Assembly: GCF_019279795.1 (NCBI RefSeq)
Contig: NC_056745.1
Span: 507,661,579 to 507,725,578, forward strand
Direction of reading: 5' to 3'
DNA: 64,000 nt
From: Protopterus annectens
Lineage: Eukaryota > Chordata > Ceratodontiformes > Protopteridae
A program made the translations under genes and the position numbers. Below, in pieces: positions 1 to 10,900 of this stretch (the first letter of the stretch is position 1; each line of letters starts with the position of its first letter). The notes under the pieces were generated by a model. That model did not search any database and was not told the DNA's origin. It was given only the letters and a program-made list of their open reading frames with translations.

Positions 1-186
1 GAAAAGCACCTTGTTAGCTATAGCGGCAAACGAGATCTGAGTAGTTACCGCCTAGCATTGTGGGATATAGGGGAGCCTTGAGCCGGTGGAATTAGCTCTC
101 GAGCTTTAGTTTTGGCCGAGTCGGAGCCGAGGATCGGCTCCGAACCCATCCAGCAAGAATGAAGGCGAGATTGACAACTTAACATC
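1..186 (-). mobile_element. DIRS-A terminal repeat, copy A8 (5' end)
   Basis: This is the right-hand (5') inverted terminal repeat of a minus-strand DIRS-A element whose body lies outside the window. The blocks GGCAAACGAGATCTGAG, a CTCGAGC core, a G-rich TCGGAGCCGAGGATCGG segment and a final CAAGAATGAAGGCGAG recur in the same order at 54680-54865 and 59190-59375, and in reverse complement at 32043-32240. The repeat stops where R-LINE coding sequence begins. Confidence 0.75.
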
Positions 187-677
187 TTTCACTATGTCTG
201 GATCTGATGAAGTCAGCAGACATGTATGCAGTCCTATGATTGCAGATCTATGCATTGTAATCAATTTAGCGGAGGCCCATACCTTCTTCAGAACAAGTGA
301 TATAGCTATATACACACACTGGTTTTTATACGAAGATTATACCTTTTCATAAATGTGAAGCATTTTGCTTGTTTTCCTGTCCAACTGATACAGTTCCTTT
401 TTGGGCCAATCATCCCAAAAGTGTAAGTTAGAACAGGAAGAGCAAACTGGTTTACAGCCTGGACTTTATGCTTAGACGTTAGAGCTGTTTTCACTATTAA
501 TTTTAGTCTTCTAAAACATTCTTTACCGAGTTTTGTTTGCATTACGCATGCTTTATAGATCCTTCATCAATTCCCAAATATTTGCATACTTCCTTCTGCT
601 CAAGTTTCTTTATATCGAATTCCTGTCAAAGACTGATATTTTCTTGGTGCTGCATCTATCCTGACTTAAATGTTGCT
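187..677 (-). pseudogene. R-LINE polymerase, C-terminal fragment
   Basis: Decayed C-terminal part of a non-LTR retrotransposon polymerase. Read on the minus strand with frameshifts it gives KKLEQKEVCKYLGIDEG, then a segment around 306-542 containing AVNQFALPVLTYTFGMI, then ITMHRSAIIGLHTCLL up to the DIRS junction. I recognise this KYLGI / ALPVLTYSFGII pattern from LINE polymerases widespread in vertebrates and invertebrates; I suspect an R2/R4-type clade but cannot fix it. It continues the fragment at 6288-7994: the coding sequence breaks after a Lys-Cys at 6288 and resumes at Ala-Thr-Phe-Lys at about 677, across CR1-a. Confidence 0.6.
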
Positions 678-761
678 TCATAGGTCTGTACTAGGCTAAT
701 GGCCCTGGAGACTTTACAAGCCTAGTCCAAAAAAACTGCTCAGGCACCGTACCACCCGATG

Positions 762-3488
762 TTAGTTCACAATGCCCCTTATCCAATAGGGCAACTGGAT
801 TGATCCCTGGAGTGAACCGTTACCCATCCACTCGTCAAGATTTCTCTTAAAGAGGGCCAGCGAGGTGCTCTGCTTAACATGAATAGGAAGCTTATTGCAA
901 AGTATGGGCAGCTTTTGGGAGATTAACCTGTTCCTCCAGCATGTTCTGTTAATTGTGGTAATAAGGTGATCTCTGAAGCATGTGGCGTGGGGGGATTGGG
1001 ATTTCTTTAGGTGCAGCATTTCAAGTAGGGCTGGGTCGGACATGGCTTTGTTAAGTCAAGCAGAGATCACCTCTAAGTCTGTCCATGTAGGACATGTGTT
1101 TAAGGCCTAGGATCCTTTTTATGAGGTACTGTTGTGGCCTCTCCAGCTGTTGTAGGTGTCTGGTCAGGTACATGCCAAACAGGGCATTATATTCGATAAC
1201 TGGTCTAATGAGGGATGATGACCTCTTTTTTCCTGGATGTGAAACCTTTGGTTATAAGATGTGCCATGTAGAAGGACTTTCTGAGCACAGTGGCAATGTG
1301 GTGGTCGAAGGTGAGGTGGCTGTCGACCTGGGTGCCCAGATCTCTTACGGCCTCTTCAGTGTTCAGTGGGCTCCCATCAATGTGGTAATTCATGGAAAAT
1401 TATTTTTTTCCAAAGGGGATGATAATGCATTTTTTGGCATTAAGCTTCAGGCCATGGTTCTGACACCAGTCATTGGTCTCAGAGAGGCCCTTTTGTATGA
1501 TGTCTGCATCACTTGAGGAGTTGATAATGACTCCTAGCTTGCAGTCATCAGCAAACTTGGTCAGCCAGAGTCCTTCTGTGCTGGCCTGGACTTCTGAGAA
1601 GTAGATGCCAAACAGGAGAGGGCCCAGGACCAAGCCCTGTGGGATTCCACACGACTGGTCGACAGTCTGACTTGGAATCCGCAACATTCACTCTGTGGGT
1701 CCTGTCTGTGAGCCAATTTGCAACCCACCTAGTGATGCAAGGATTGATACCTGGTTTGGTGAGTTTATCAATTATACCCAAGTGGGGAATGGTATCAAAA
1801 GACTTGGTCAAGTTGAGGTAGGCTGTACGCACTACTGCCTTACCCTCATCCACAGCCGTGATGACTGCCTCGAAGAAGTCAACCAGATTCAGCAGGCAGG
1901 CTCTCCCCTTAACAAAGCCAAACTGTATGGGGTCAAGAGTTTGGAGACTGCCTATATCTTTTTTAGGCAGGTACATGATGATGCGCTCCACAGCTTTGCA
2001 TACCAGATTCGTCAGGCTAATGGGGCGATAGTTCCCAGGATCTGCAGTCGCTCCCCCTTTATGGAGCGGGATGACTGTAGCAGTGCGCCATTCACTGTGG
2101 ACATAGCCTGAGATAAGGCTGTGATTGAACAGGGCACACAGATGTGGTGTAAGTTCGTTTTGTAGCTCATGGAGAACACAGCCAGGGATATTAACAGGTC
2201 CCATGGATGTTGTATTCCTGGCTTTGGACAATGTAGTTTCACCTGTGCCGCATAAATGGTGGGTACCGGGCTTTCTTCTGGTATTGTGACAGAGCCCTTG
2301 GGGGCGGGGGACAGGGGTAAAGTTGGCACTGAATCTGTCGGCCAGTATGTTGGCTTTATCTGTTGGCTCAGTACAGGAGGTGCCATTGTGCAATAACTCA
2401 GAGCAAATCTGGGTATTGCCTTTGAGGTTTTTGATATAGCTTTAGAAGGCTTTTGTGGTTGTTTTTGGTGTCAGCCACAATTCTGCCTTCATAGCTGGCT
2501 TTAGAGGATTTGATAAGGGATCTCAGCTTTTTTATGAGACTGATAAGGAAGGTTTTCCAGTCTTGTGACTTCATTTTTTTTGCAACAGTTTCTTCCTTCT
2601 GTTGTAGAGTTTATTGATGGCTGGGGACCACCACACTGGCTTCCTTTTTTGGAGGAGAGCATCTTAGTTCTACTTGGTATGGCAAGGTCCGTGCATTTGT
2701 GTACACGCTCGTACAGTGCACTGGTGTATGATTCGGCAGTCATGCAGCTATATTCCATTAGCATGGGTGCCAAGAAGTTAGCCACCTCTGTTTTTAGGAG
2801 CCCAAAGTCAGCTTTAGAGAAGTTTTTCAGGGTGGTTTCCTTAGCGGGGGGTGTAGGTGAGATGGAGATTTCCATGGTGATCAGTTTGTGGTCAATTTTA
2901 ATCAGGGAGGAATTGGGTGTGGAGTAACGGTCTCCCACGTTGGTGATAACCAGGTCAAGGATGTTGCTTCCTCTAATGGGGGTCAGAATGAGCCGGGTCC
3001 AGGGCATCGGAACTGATAAATTCCAGAAAGTGGTGGACCTGTTCATTGGCACTTGAATAGTTTTCCCAGTTGATGGAGGGGTAGTTGAAGTCACCCAGTA
3101 TGAGAGTACTGGGTTGGACCTTGACATTGCTTAGGAAGTTGGAGTGAGTGTCTTGGGACATGTTTGGGGTTCTGTAGCAGGCTATGACTCGTATCGCTGT
3201 TTTACCCAGTGTTAGTTTTACTTGAAGTATCTCCGATGCATTATGCTAGGCTACCAGTCTAGAGGTGTGCGTATCCCTTAATAATATGGAGACACCACTG
3301 CCTTTGGAGATTCCGGACGTATTCTGGGGGCGAAAGGTATGGAATTAGTTGTAGCCTAGGACAGCAGGGGTGCTTTCTGCCTCTTTAAACCAGGTCTCCA
3401 TTACAACACAGATGTTGACTTTCTCCATTTTCAGGGGAGCTTCGAGCGAGTGCACCTTGAGATTTAGACCTCTAGCACTGAGCAGCAT
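762..3488 (-). pseudogene. CR1-a ORF2: endonuclease / reverse transcriptase remnant
   Basis: Family role: AP-like endonuclease nicks target DNA and the RT copies the RNA there. The start is chosen by alignment with CR1-b (MLLNARSLN there; MLLSAR here). Visible pieces are the endonuclease motif TLILGDFNYPSINW near 3060-3100, the RT fingers NYRPISLTNLVCKAVERIIM near 1990-2040, motif A as AYLNLTKSFDTIP near 1800 (catalytic Asp changed to Asn), the palm motif KFADDCKLG near 1535-1560 and the C-terminal end of the ORF at 762. The reading frame shifts repeatedly (near 1400, 1690, 2390, 3127), so no functional enzyme is expected. Confidence 0.75.
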
Positions 3489-3584
3489 GACCCTCAGATT
3501 TCATTTGTTTTGTAGCTGTTATGATGGAATGTTGGTCTTTGGAACACTGCCTAAAAAAAGGCACTAATAGGGGTGGCAAGAGCC

Positions 3585-4477
3585 TTAGCCAGTACTCAGA
3601 ATCCCAGGGGTGACAGATGCAGGCAGTCTCTGGCAAAACATCGAGATCTGCTTATCATGTCATTCCAAGCAGACAGACACCGGATCCCCTTAGAATGACA
3701 CCAGAAACTTAGCCAATTGTTGAAGTCAATCATTTTCTGCTCTTACTGTGGTATCACTCCTGGTGATGGTAGTATACTGCTCAGGGCTAGGGTCATACCT
3801 GCCTGGGCCACATAATCCGAGAGTTCCATCACATCTCTTTTCATGTAGTCCAGGGAGGTACGTCTCAGGTCATTCACACCCACATGGACAATGATTGAGT
3901 TATATTTGTACTTGTTGTGGTGTGACCTGAGTGCATGTGTTATATGGTGGATACTGGCACCTGATAGACAACTGGTTGTCACCTTCTCTTTGTTCAACCT
4001 AGTGAGTGTGACATCAAGTGTGCCTCACAATGATTAGTACATTGGGTAAAGTGTTTTGCCTTAAGGGCTTGGGTTGAGGGGCACACTGTGGTGGTGAGCT
4101 ATGTGTTCTGGGTTTGTGTTGTGTTGTGGTTGTTAAGAGTGCTCTTCTGTCTCGGGGGTCTCTGTTGTCTGGGTAAATTTTTATTGAGCGCCCCCGTGAA
4201 CGTGTGTGTGGGTTGTGATGGCTGGTGTTTTTGACGGCTGTGTGTTCTATGTAGTGAGTTGCAGGTGTTGACCTTCTCCTCTTGACCAGCTAGTCCGGTC
4301 TTGGTTGGAGCGTGCACTGCTTCCAGTTTTGTGATACAAGTGCATCTCTCACAGGTATGCGTGGTGGGAGGTAAGAGGAGAGGGTTGTCTGTGTACATTA
4401 GACAGTTGCCACACTGTCATAATGCCCAAGTGCACCAGATTAACAGAAGAAAGCACAGGAAATTGCCCTACAATCAT
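3585..4477 (-). pseudogene. CR1-a ORF1: zinc finger plus SGNH esterase-like domain
   Basis: CR1/L2 ORF1 proteins bind RNA, and many carry an SGNH-hydrolase (esterase) domain. Here an N-terminal Cys cluster is readable near 4340-4430 (QCGNCLMYTDNP then HTCERCTC, a C-x2-C...C-x2-C arrangement). Then comes IIVHVGVNDLRRTS near 3850-3900, an SGNH block with the GxND motif, and near 3600-3640 the DxxH block as RDCLHLSP. Stops and frameshifts interrupt it. The start is uncertain; I used the first Met upstream of the Cys cluster. Confidence 0.6.
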
Positions 4478-6287
4478 ACCAGGGGAGTGGTCGCACCTAA
4501 TAAGTACTAGTGCTGTTACTCCGTAGGAACAGCTAGTGCTGATAAGCACCTAATTGTGCTACAATAAATGCTACAAAAGTCTGTTAAAGTGCTAGCCGAT
4601 TACGCTAAGTGAAGTGCAAGTAGTAAAAGAACAAGCACGATCTAAGGAGAAAATTCAACAGCAGACTTTCTGACACCGGCAATAGTTTAACTTAACTGAG
4701 TACCACTGCACAGTGGGCAAACACAGGCTTTTAGACCAGAAAGTTGAAAGGGATGAAAAAAAAATGCCCAAACGGCCAACATACTACTATTCTGGACCAG
4801 AAACCACTCCTCTTGTGGTACATAGGCTACCTAGTACTTACCACTCCCACTGTTAAGCTAGAAGGCTTCCCTCCAACGCAGAAAGGTCTGGAGGGGGGGG
4901 GGGCTCAGAAACTTAAAAAACAGTCCTGGATACAGCAAATCTGTATCTGGACTAGACTAGGTACAGGAAAGGTGGGAAACAAGCTTACAACTTTTTTTTT
5001 TTTTTTTTTTTGCAGAAAAGCAGTTAGAACAGTAGCAAAAACACTTTAAATGCAGTACAAGCTATAGGGTTGCCACCTTCCTTCACGGCTAAAACCGGAG
5101 CAAAGCCACGCCCCTCTCTTCACCAGTAACCCCACCCACCCCAACCCCCTCTCCCGCCAACATACCTCGTATTTTGTGATGTCACGACAGCATCACTCAA
5201 CGGGAACGCCTCTTTCGCTCCTCGCCGCTGGCTGATTTACTATGCTTTTCTGTGAAAAAAGAATAATAAATCACCCGATTTACAAACTCCGATAGTCTGT
5301 TTCCTTTTTGAAACAGAATACCGGAGTTTGTACAGTGTTTTCCGGACTACCGGAGAATCAGTTTGATTTCCTGATAGTCCGGAAAAAAAACGGAGGGGTG
5401 GCAAGCCTAATAAGCTAGCACACGCGTGTGTAGCAATATTAAGGCAAATACAGTTTAAATAAAGGCAGATAAATTAAAAAAAAAAAAAAAACGACAAAAA
5501 ACAAGTGCAGGGAGCAGTAAATTATGAAAAAATCAAAATGGAGGCACTTAAGAGCATCTCTTTCTCTTTTCTGTTGCTCTTGTAGTCTGCAGGATGCCAA
5601 AACTGGATCCACGGAGCTTAAACCCCCACGTAAACAAGGGCTTTTCAACAAAGAGATGGAAAAACTGCCCAAACGGACAATAAACTACAATTTCTGTGCC
5701 AGAAACCACTCCTCTTGTGGTAGATAGGCTACCTAGTGCTTACCACTCCCACTGATGAGCTAGAAGACTTCCCGCCAACACAAAGGTCGGGGGCTCAGAA
5801 ATTTACAAAACAGTCCTAGTCTGCAGGATGCCAAAACTGGTTCCACGGAGCTTAAACAAGCGCAAACAAGGACTTTTAAACCAAAAAGTTGAAAGGGATG
5901 GAAAAACTGCCCAAACGGCCAATAAACTACAATTTCCGGGCCAGAAACCACTCCCCTCTTGTGGTAGCTAGACTAACTAGTGCTTACCACTCCCACTGAT
6001 AAGCTAGAAGGTTTGGCTCCAACAAAGAAAGGTCTGGGGAGCTCAGAAACTTACAAGAGAGTCCTGGATACAGCAAATCTGTATATGGACTAGGCTAGTT
6101 ACAGGAAAGGTGGGAAACAAGATTAGAATTTATTTTGTAGAAAAGCAGTTAAAACTGTAGCAAAAACACTTTAAATGCAGTACATGCTAGCACACCTGAG
6201 TGTGTAGCAATATTAAGGCAAATACAGTTTAAATAAACGAAGATATAAATTAAAAATGACAAAAAAGTGCAGAGAGCAGTAAGTTAT
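4478..6287 (-). repeat. CR1-a 5' UTR with imperfect tandem duplications
   Basis: There is no coding sequence here. The block CCAGAAACCACTCCTCTTGTGG occurs at 4797, 5699 and 5941. AGTCTGCAGGATGCCAAAAC occurs at about 5584 and 5818. The block around CAGCAAATCTGTAT with the following TAGGTACAGG / AGCAGTTA segments occurs at 4926-5064 and 6064-6190. With the MITE removed, a unit of roughly 785 bp is duplicated and a unit of about 235 bp is nested inside it. Position directly upstream of ORF1 suggests a repeat-rich LINE promoter region. A 20-nt T tract lies at 4992-5011. Confidence 0.6.
5065..5409. mobile_element. hAT-type MITE, non-autonomous DNA transposon
   Basis: 345-bp insert with terminal inverted repeats: TAGGGTTGCCACC at the left and GGTGGCAAGCCTA at the right (12 of 13 pair). 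It is flanked by 8-bp target duplications, ACAAGCTA at 5057-5064 and ATAAGCTA at 5410-5417, with one mismatch. The empty site is seen in the sister repeat at about 6175-6190, where the flanks read continuously. 8-bp duplications and a TAGGGTTGCC terminus are typical of the hAT superfamily. No transposase ORF. The interior has subterminal CCGGA-containing inverted motifs. Confidence 0.8.
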
Positions 6288-7994
6288 GACATTTACGAAA
6301 ACCAAATGATATTTTTGCATCATCTGAGAAAGTTTTGACCACTTCCAGTTGTGCTTTCAGTTCCTCATCTGATGAACTATACAGTTTTAGAGCATTCATA
6401 AGATGAGAAATTTTGATACGTTGTTGCCTGGGAACCAAACTGCAACCATGACCTAATCTGTTAAGTAGACAGCTTAATGGGTTAAGGGCAAGACAAAAAT
6501 GCAGCTATGACAAAAAGTCACCCTGGAATATCCCCTTTTGAATTTTTATCCCTGGGATAATAATTTGTCCTTTATCATGGCTTAGCTGCACAATGGTTTG
6601 CCACTGTTCCATGGTCACTGTAATGTAATTGATCAATGTAGGGTGCATCCTGTACATCTGTAAACACTCCTTTATTCATGAATGTGGGATGCTGCCAAAT
6701 TTTTTTTTTGTAATTTATCCATGCCATACTTACGATTCTTCCTCCTTTTACAATTCTCCATTACAACTAACAAATGATTTTTTATTCCATATGATTTTCT
6801 TTTGTTACTCTCCTGTTCTATTACCATGACTGAGTTTTCTTCTGACTACAAACTAAATCAGCACCAATGTTCGTATATAGGTTATATATCTTCGGAAGGT
6901 AAGGTATTGCTCTATAGTTTTTCGGACAGCTTTCAGGTTTACTCTTAAGGAGGTGTATTGTTTTTCCTGTTAACTAGGTTGGTGTCTGTTCGAGGTGGGA
7001 ATATTAGTTCTTACTCAGGGCTAAATCTTCATGTAACAATGTTAACACTTTTAGCCAGACGTTAAGTGCTGCATCTGGGCCTGGGATTTTCCAGTTAGAA
7101 GAGTTTCTTAATTTTATTTTAATTTCTCTGGCCATTACCTTTATCCCATTTCATACCCTGTTTTGAACTTTTCACTGTTTCCATTCAGCAACTTTGTTAT
7201 TTTCCACAAGGTCTTCAAAGATTTTTTTCTTTGGTGGTGTTACTATTCATTTTGCTTTGTCTCACAATTCCCTATAAAACTTTTTGGGACCATCGATGAT
7301 TACTTATTTTGTACTTTTCCTTTAGATTTATCTGCATATCTAAGTTTTTTTTGGCTATACTGATATGTTAAGTTTACTATATGCAATACTGTACAATAGA
7401 TCCTCATCTTTTCTAATACTGCACACTGTTTTTATCATGTTTATCTTTCCAAGTATTTTTGTTGATCTGTTCCCTCTTCTATCTTCTAACAGTGATGCTT
7501 CTTGTTTTAATTGTTTTATAGTTTTCTCTATTCGATACATCCATGATGGCATTTGAATTCTCCCCTTCCTTTCCCTTACTGCCCTGCATTTTTGTGCCAA
7601 GACTTTATCAGTCATTAACCTAGCTGCACAGTAATACATCTTATTTACTTCTGTTATATCACATGAATTTCTGTTAACAGTCTTGAGTGATGTGTTCACA
7701 TCAGGCATCTAACATTTTGGGTCTTACTGACTTTCTGTAATTTTATTTCTTTCATTGATCTTAATGTGTATATCCATCTATTAAATCAAGCAACTCTTCC
7801 CTTAGATCTTTTTCTTCTAAACTTGAGGGCACATTCTTTATTCTCCATTTCCTGTGGGCGTTGTGCAGAAAGTTCGACAACACCATTCTGTGAAATATTC
7901 TCTTCAGCCATATCCTGCATGTCATCCATTGCTCTTTCATATGGAAACTCACTGGTCTATCACTCCACAACACTGACTGTATCAGTACTGCTAA
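6288..7994 (-). pseudogene. R-LINE polymerase, central fragment (RT domain)
   Basis: Minus-strand remnant of the R-LINE polymerase. From its N-terminal side: a segment around 7355-7708 with VNKMYYCAARLMTDKVLAQK and PSWMYRIEKTIKQLKQE, then about 7000-7250 a region reading like FYREL and WNGIKVMARE, then near 6990-7130 a NWKIPGPDA-like RT motif, and at 6250-6438 LKLYSSSDEELKAQLEVVKT. The last normally follows the catalytic (Y/F)MDD box, which reads MNA here, so the active site is lost. Many stops. It is flanked on the left by CR1-a and on the right by PLE1, both inserted into it. Confidence 0.6.
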
Positions 7995-10900
7995 CGTTTC
8001 TTGTTACAACAAAAAAAAAACAACAAAAAAAAAAACAACAAACAAACAAAAAAGTTTTTTGGATACACGACAACTCTACATGTGATATAGACTGTGCAGT
8101 ATGCTTAACTAGTGGGGCAAAAAAACTTCCGGGACGTGTATATTCAAGTTGTTCGATCACTCCTCTCAGAAACAATTTACTGTATGACTCTGATAACGTG
8201 GTAGATATTGAAGTTAGTGTGTTTGAAGAAGTGACAAACGACGATGATGTGGATGTAAATTTGGTCTGTGACGATTTTTCAAAACGCGGTATTGATGACG
8301 AGACTGTTTGTTGTTCTGTCATGAAAGAAAATGATACTTTTAATTCAAACGCATCATTTAATGCTATGATGGAGCATTGTGACCATATGGGTTACGATAT
8401 GGACAGTAGTCAAATCAACGACAACATGTTCAGCAATAACGGTGACTTCAATAGATTGATAGATGGTGATGTTGTTAACTGTTTGTCCATTTACAATAAG
8501 GACATTAATTTAACGCAGACAACTGTGCTTCAAGTAACGGACGTTTTGTTTTCCGTGCATGTTGAGAGTGAAAATACAATGGTTGACACTACTTACAAAC
8601 AATCAATAGTAGCGAATAGTTGTAACAATAATGTATTGAATTCGTCTAAATTACCATATAGGACAGACAGTTTGAATATTAACGCTGTCAATGATTTAAG
8701 CAAGAGAATGGTATGTGGCATTAATGAGGGTGTTAATAACAGTTTTCATAACACTTGTTATAACAACGTACAAGAAGATGACCTTCAGGTAATAGGAAAT
8801 AATCTGGTGGATGCCACACACCCTGATAATGATGATAGAATTTTGATGGAAATGACCATACATGATATTGAGAACTTAAACGAAACACATTCAGTATTTA
8901 ATAGTAAGATCAATGAATACAATGGGCAACAAGTTATGTTAACAACTGGGTTATATAGTAATGATCAATATATAAATGAAGAAACAGAATTTGAGGAAAG
9001 GAATGGTAGTGAACTCATAGAGGGAGTTAATGATGATAATAATGACTTAATTAACATTCACGGGCATGAAGGAAGTGATGATTTCTGTCAGAATGTATTA
9101 ACGGATGAACCTATTACCTCCTTATCCAATCCTACAATTATATTTAATATTTCTAAAGATTTTAAGTTATATAATTATTCTAGTTTCGAGTTTAATACAC
9201 AGCATGTGGATATATTATCCAAAGGATTCAACTTTGTGCCTTGTAGGAGAGGGAATGTGGCAGAAACACTTAAAGATTTGAAATTATTTACGCGCAAACT
9301 TAATTTGCTAGCATATTTTGGGTTTGAAAAGCGTGATGAATATAGTATTAGACCTGTAAAACTACATAAGCCTAGTTATTTTACTCCACCATATAATAAT
9401 TTAGTGCACATTTTTGAAAACTTGTGTGAACAGGAAATAAGGCAATTATATAAAATTAGTAATGTCACACATTATAATAATTTGAAGAAAGAAAATATTG
9501 AAAGTATTGAATATATATGTAGTAACAAAAATATACGTGTGATGAAGCCCGATAAAGGAAATGGAGCCGTAATAACAGATAAAATTGATTATGATAATGA
9601 AATGTTAATTATGCTGTCTAAAGACAATTATGTAGAAGTAAGCATTAATGAGATCCATTTAGCATATCACAAAATAGATATGACCCTAGAGGATACGTTA
9701 TTTCAGGGACAAATAAATGAGGAAGAATACTTTTTCATGTTAAATAAACATCCTGTGATTAGTGGGATCTTTGGTATCCCAAAGGTACATAAGGGCCTTG
9801 ATAATGTCCGTTTCAGACCTACAGTTGATGGCAAGAGGAGCAAAGTGTCCTTTATTAGTCAATATCTAGATATAAAACTGAAAAATGGTTTGGAAAAGTT
9901 TCCTTACATATCTAAGGACTCTTGGCACTTTTTGGATAAAATTAGAAATTACACTATTTTGGAAAAATTTTTGTTTTTGACAATTGATGTGGTGAATTTA
10001 TTTAGTGTCATTCCACATGAAATAGGTCTTGAATGGCTGGAAGAACAATTGTTGGTCACAGGAGTTTATGATCAGGATGAAATAAATTTGTATGTGAGGC
10101 TAATGGAGCTGGTGTTAAACAACAATTTTATATTTTTTGAAGGATACAAATTTCGCCAAAAAACTGGAGTGGCAATGGGGGCAGCATGCAATTACATCAT
10201 GGCGTATTGGGAGAATAGGTATATTTTTAATAGTGAATACAGGTCTTCGATTAAGGTATATACTCGTTTTTTGGACGATATTTTCATTATATGGCAAGGT
10301 GAAAAGGAAGATATAGAGAAATTTATAGCATATATTAACCGAACAGTTTGGTTTCTGAATTTTACTTATGAAATTGGTGAAGAAGAGATTAGTTATTTGG
10401 ATGTGAACTTAATGTATAACAAAGATAAGAAGCAAATTTCATCTAAAATATTCAGAAAACCAACATTTTCCAATTCTTATCTGCATTATGATAGTTGGCA
10501 CCCGGAACATCAGAAAAAATCAATAGTTAAAGGTCAGTTAATAAGGGCGGCACGTATGGTCAGTGAAGAAGCTGATTTTTTCAAAGAAATTGATTTTATG
10601 TTAAAATTATTTATGAATAGGGGTTATCCTCCACTATTTTGTGAAGAGATAAAAAAGGAAATATTAACTAAAAGAATCAATGGATGTATTCAGCCGATTC
10701 TTAACAGTTCGCATTCAGTTATTAATAACTCTAATTCAATAAGGTACGATCTACGGGAAGATCACATCCTATATGTAGTGACATACAATGCAGATACAGA
10801 TGGTATCATCAGAATTATAGAAAAGAATTGGAAATCATTTACTAAGCTTAAGGAATTCCAGGGATTCATCTCTAGAAAACCAAAATTTGTATTCCGTAAG

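Larger units (their letters stand above)
678..6287 (-). mobile_element. CR1-type LINE, copy CR1-a, with 5' UTR
   Basis: A CR1-clade LINE with 3' end at 678 and 5' end at about 6287. It has a short 3' UTR ending in CTATGA (CR1 tails are built from CTATGA-type repeats), ORF2 (endonuclease plus RT) at 762-3488, ORF1 at 3585-4477 and a long tandem-repeat 5' UTR. Both ORFs are broken. The insertion splits R-LINE exactly between two codons' worth of polymerase sequence, with no long target duplication visible. A hAT-like MITE sits in its 5' UTR. Confidence 0.75.

Noticed and set aside
205..260. Possible hammerhead (CTGATGAAGTC)
   Set aside because: No GAAA block or pairing stems follow, and the bases are explained as R-LINE coding sequence on the minus strand.
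1094..1516. 140-codon plus-strand ORF
   Set aside because: It is the antisense of CR1-a ORF2, which shows RT motifs on the minus strand; the plus-strand product has no recognisable feature.
5439..5672. Phe-rich 77-codon minus-strand ORF
   Set aside because: It results from an A/T homopolymer in the CR1-a 5' UTR repeats; low complexity and no homology.
7766..7990. First ~75 codons of the long PLE frame as a PLE N-terminus
   Set aside because: The same bases on the minus strand encode R-LINE polymerase, so this is flanking sequence read through by chance.
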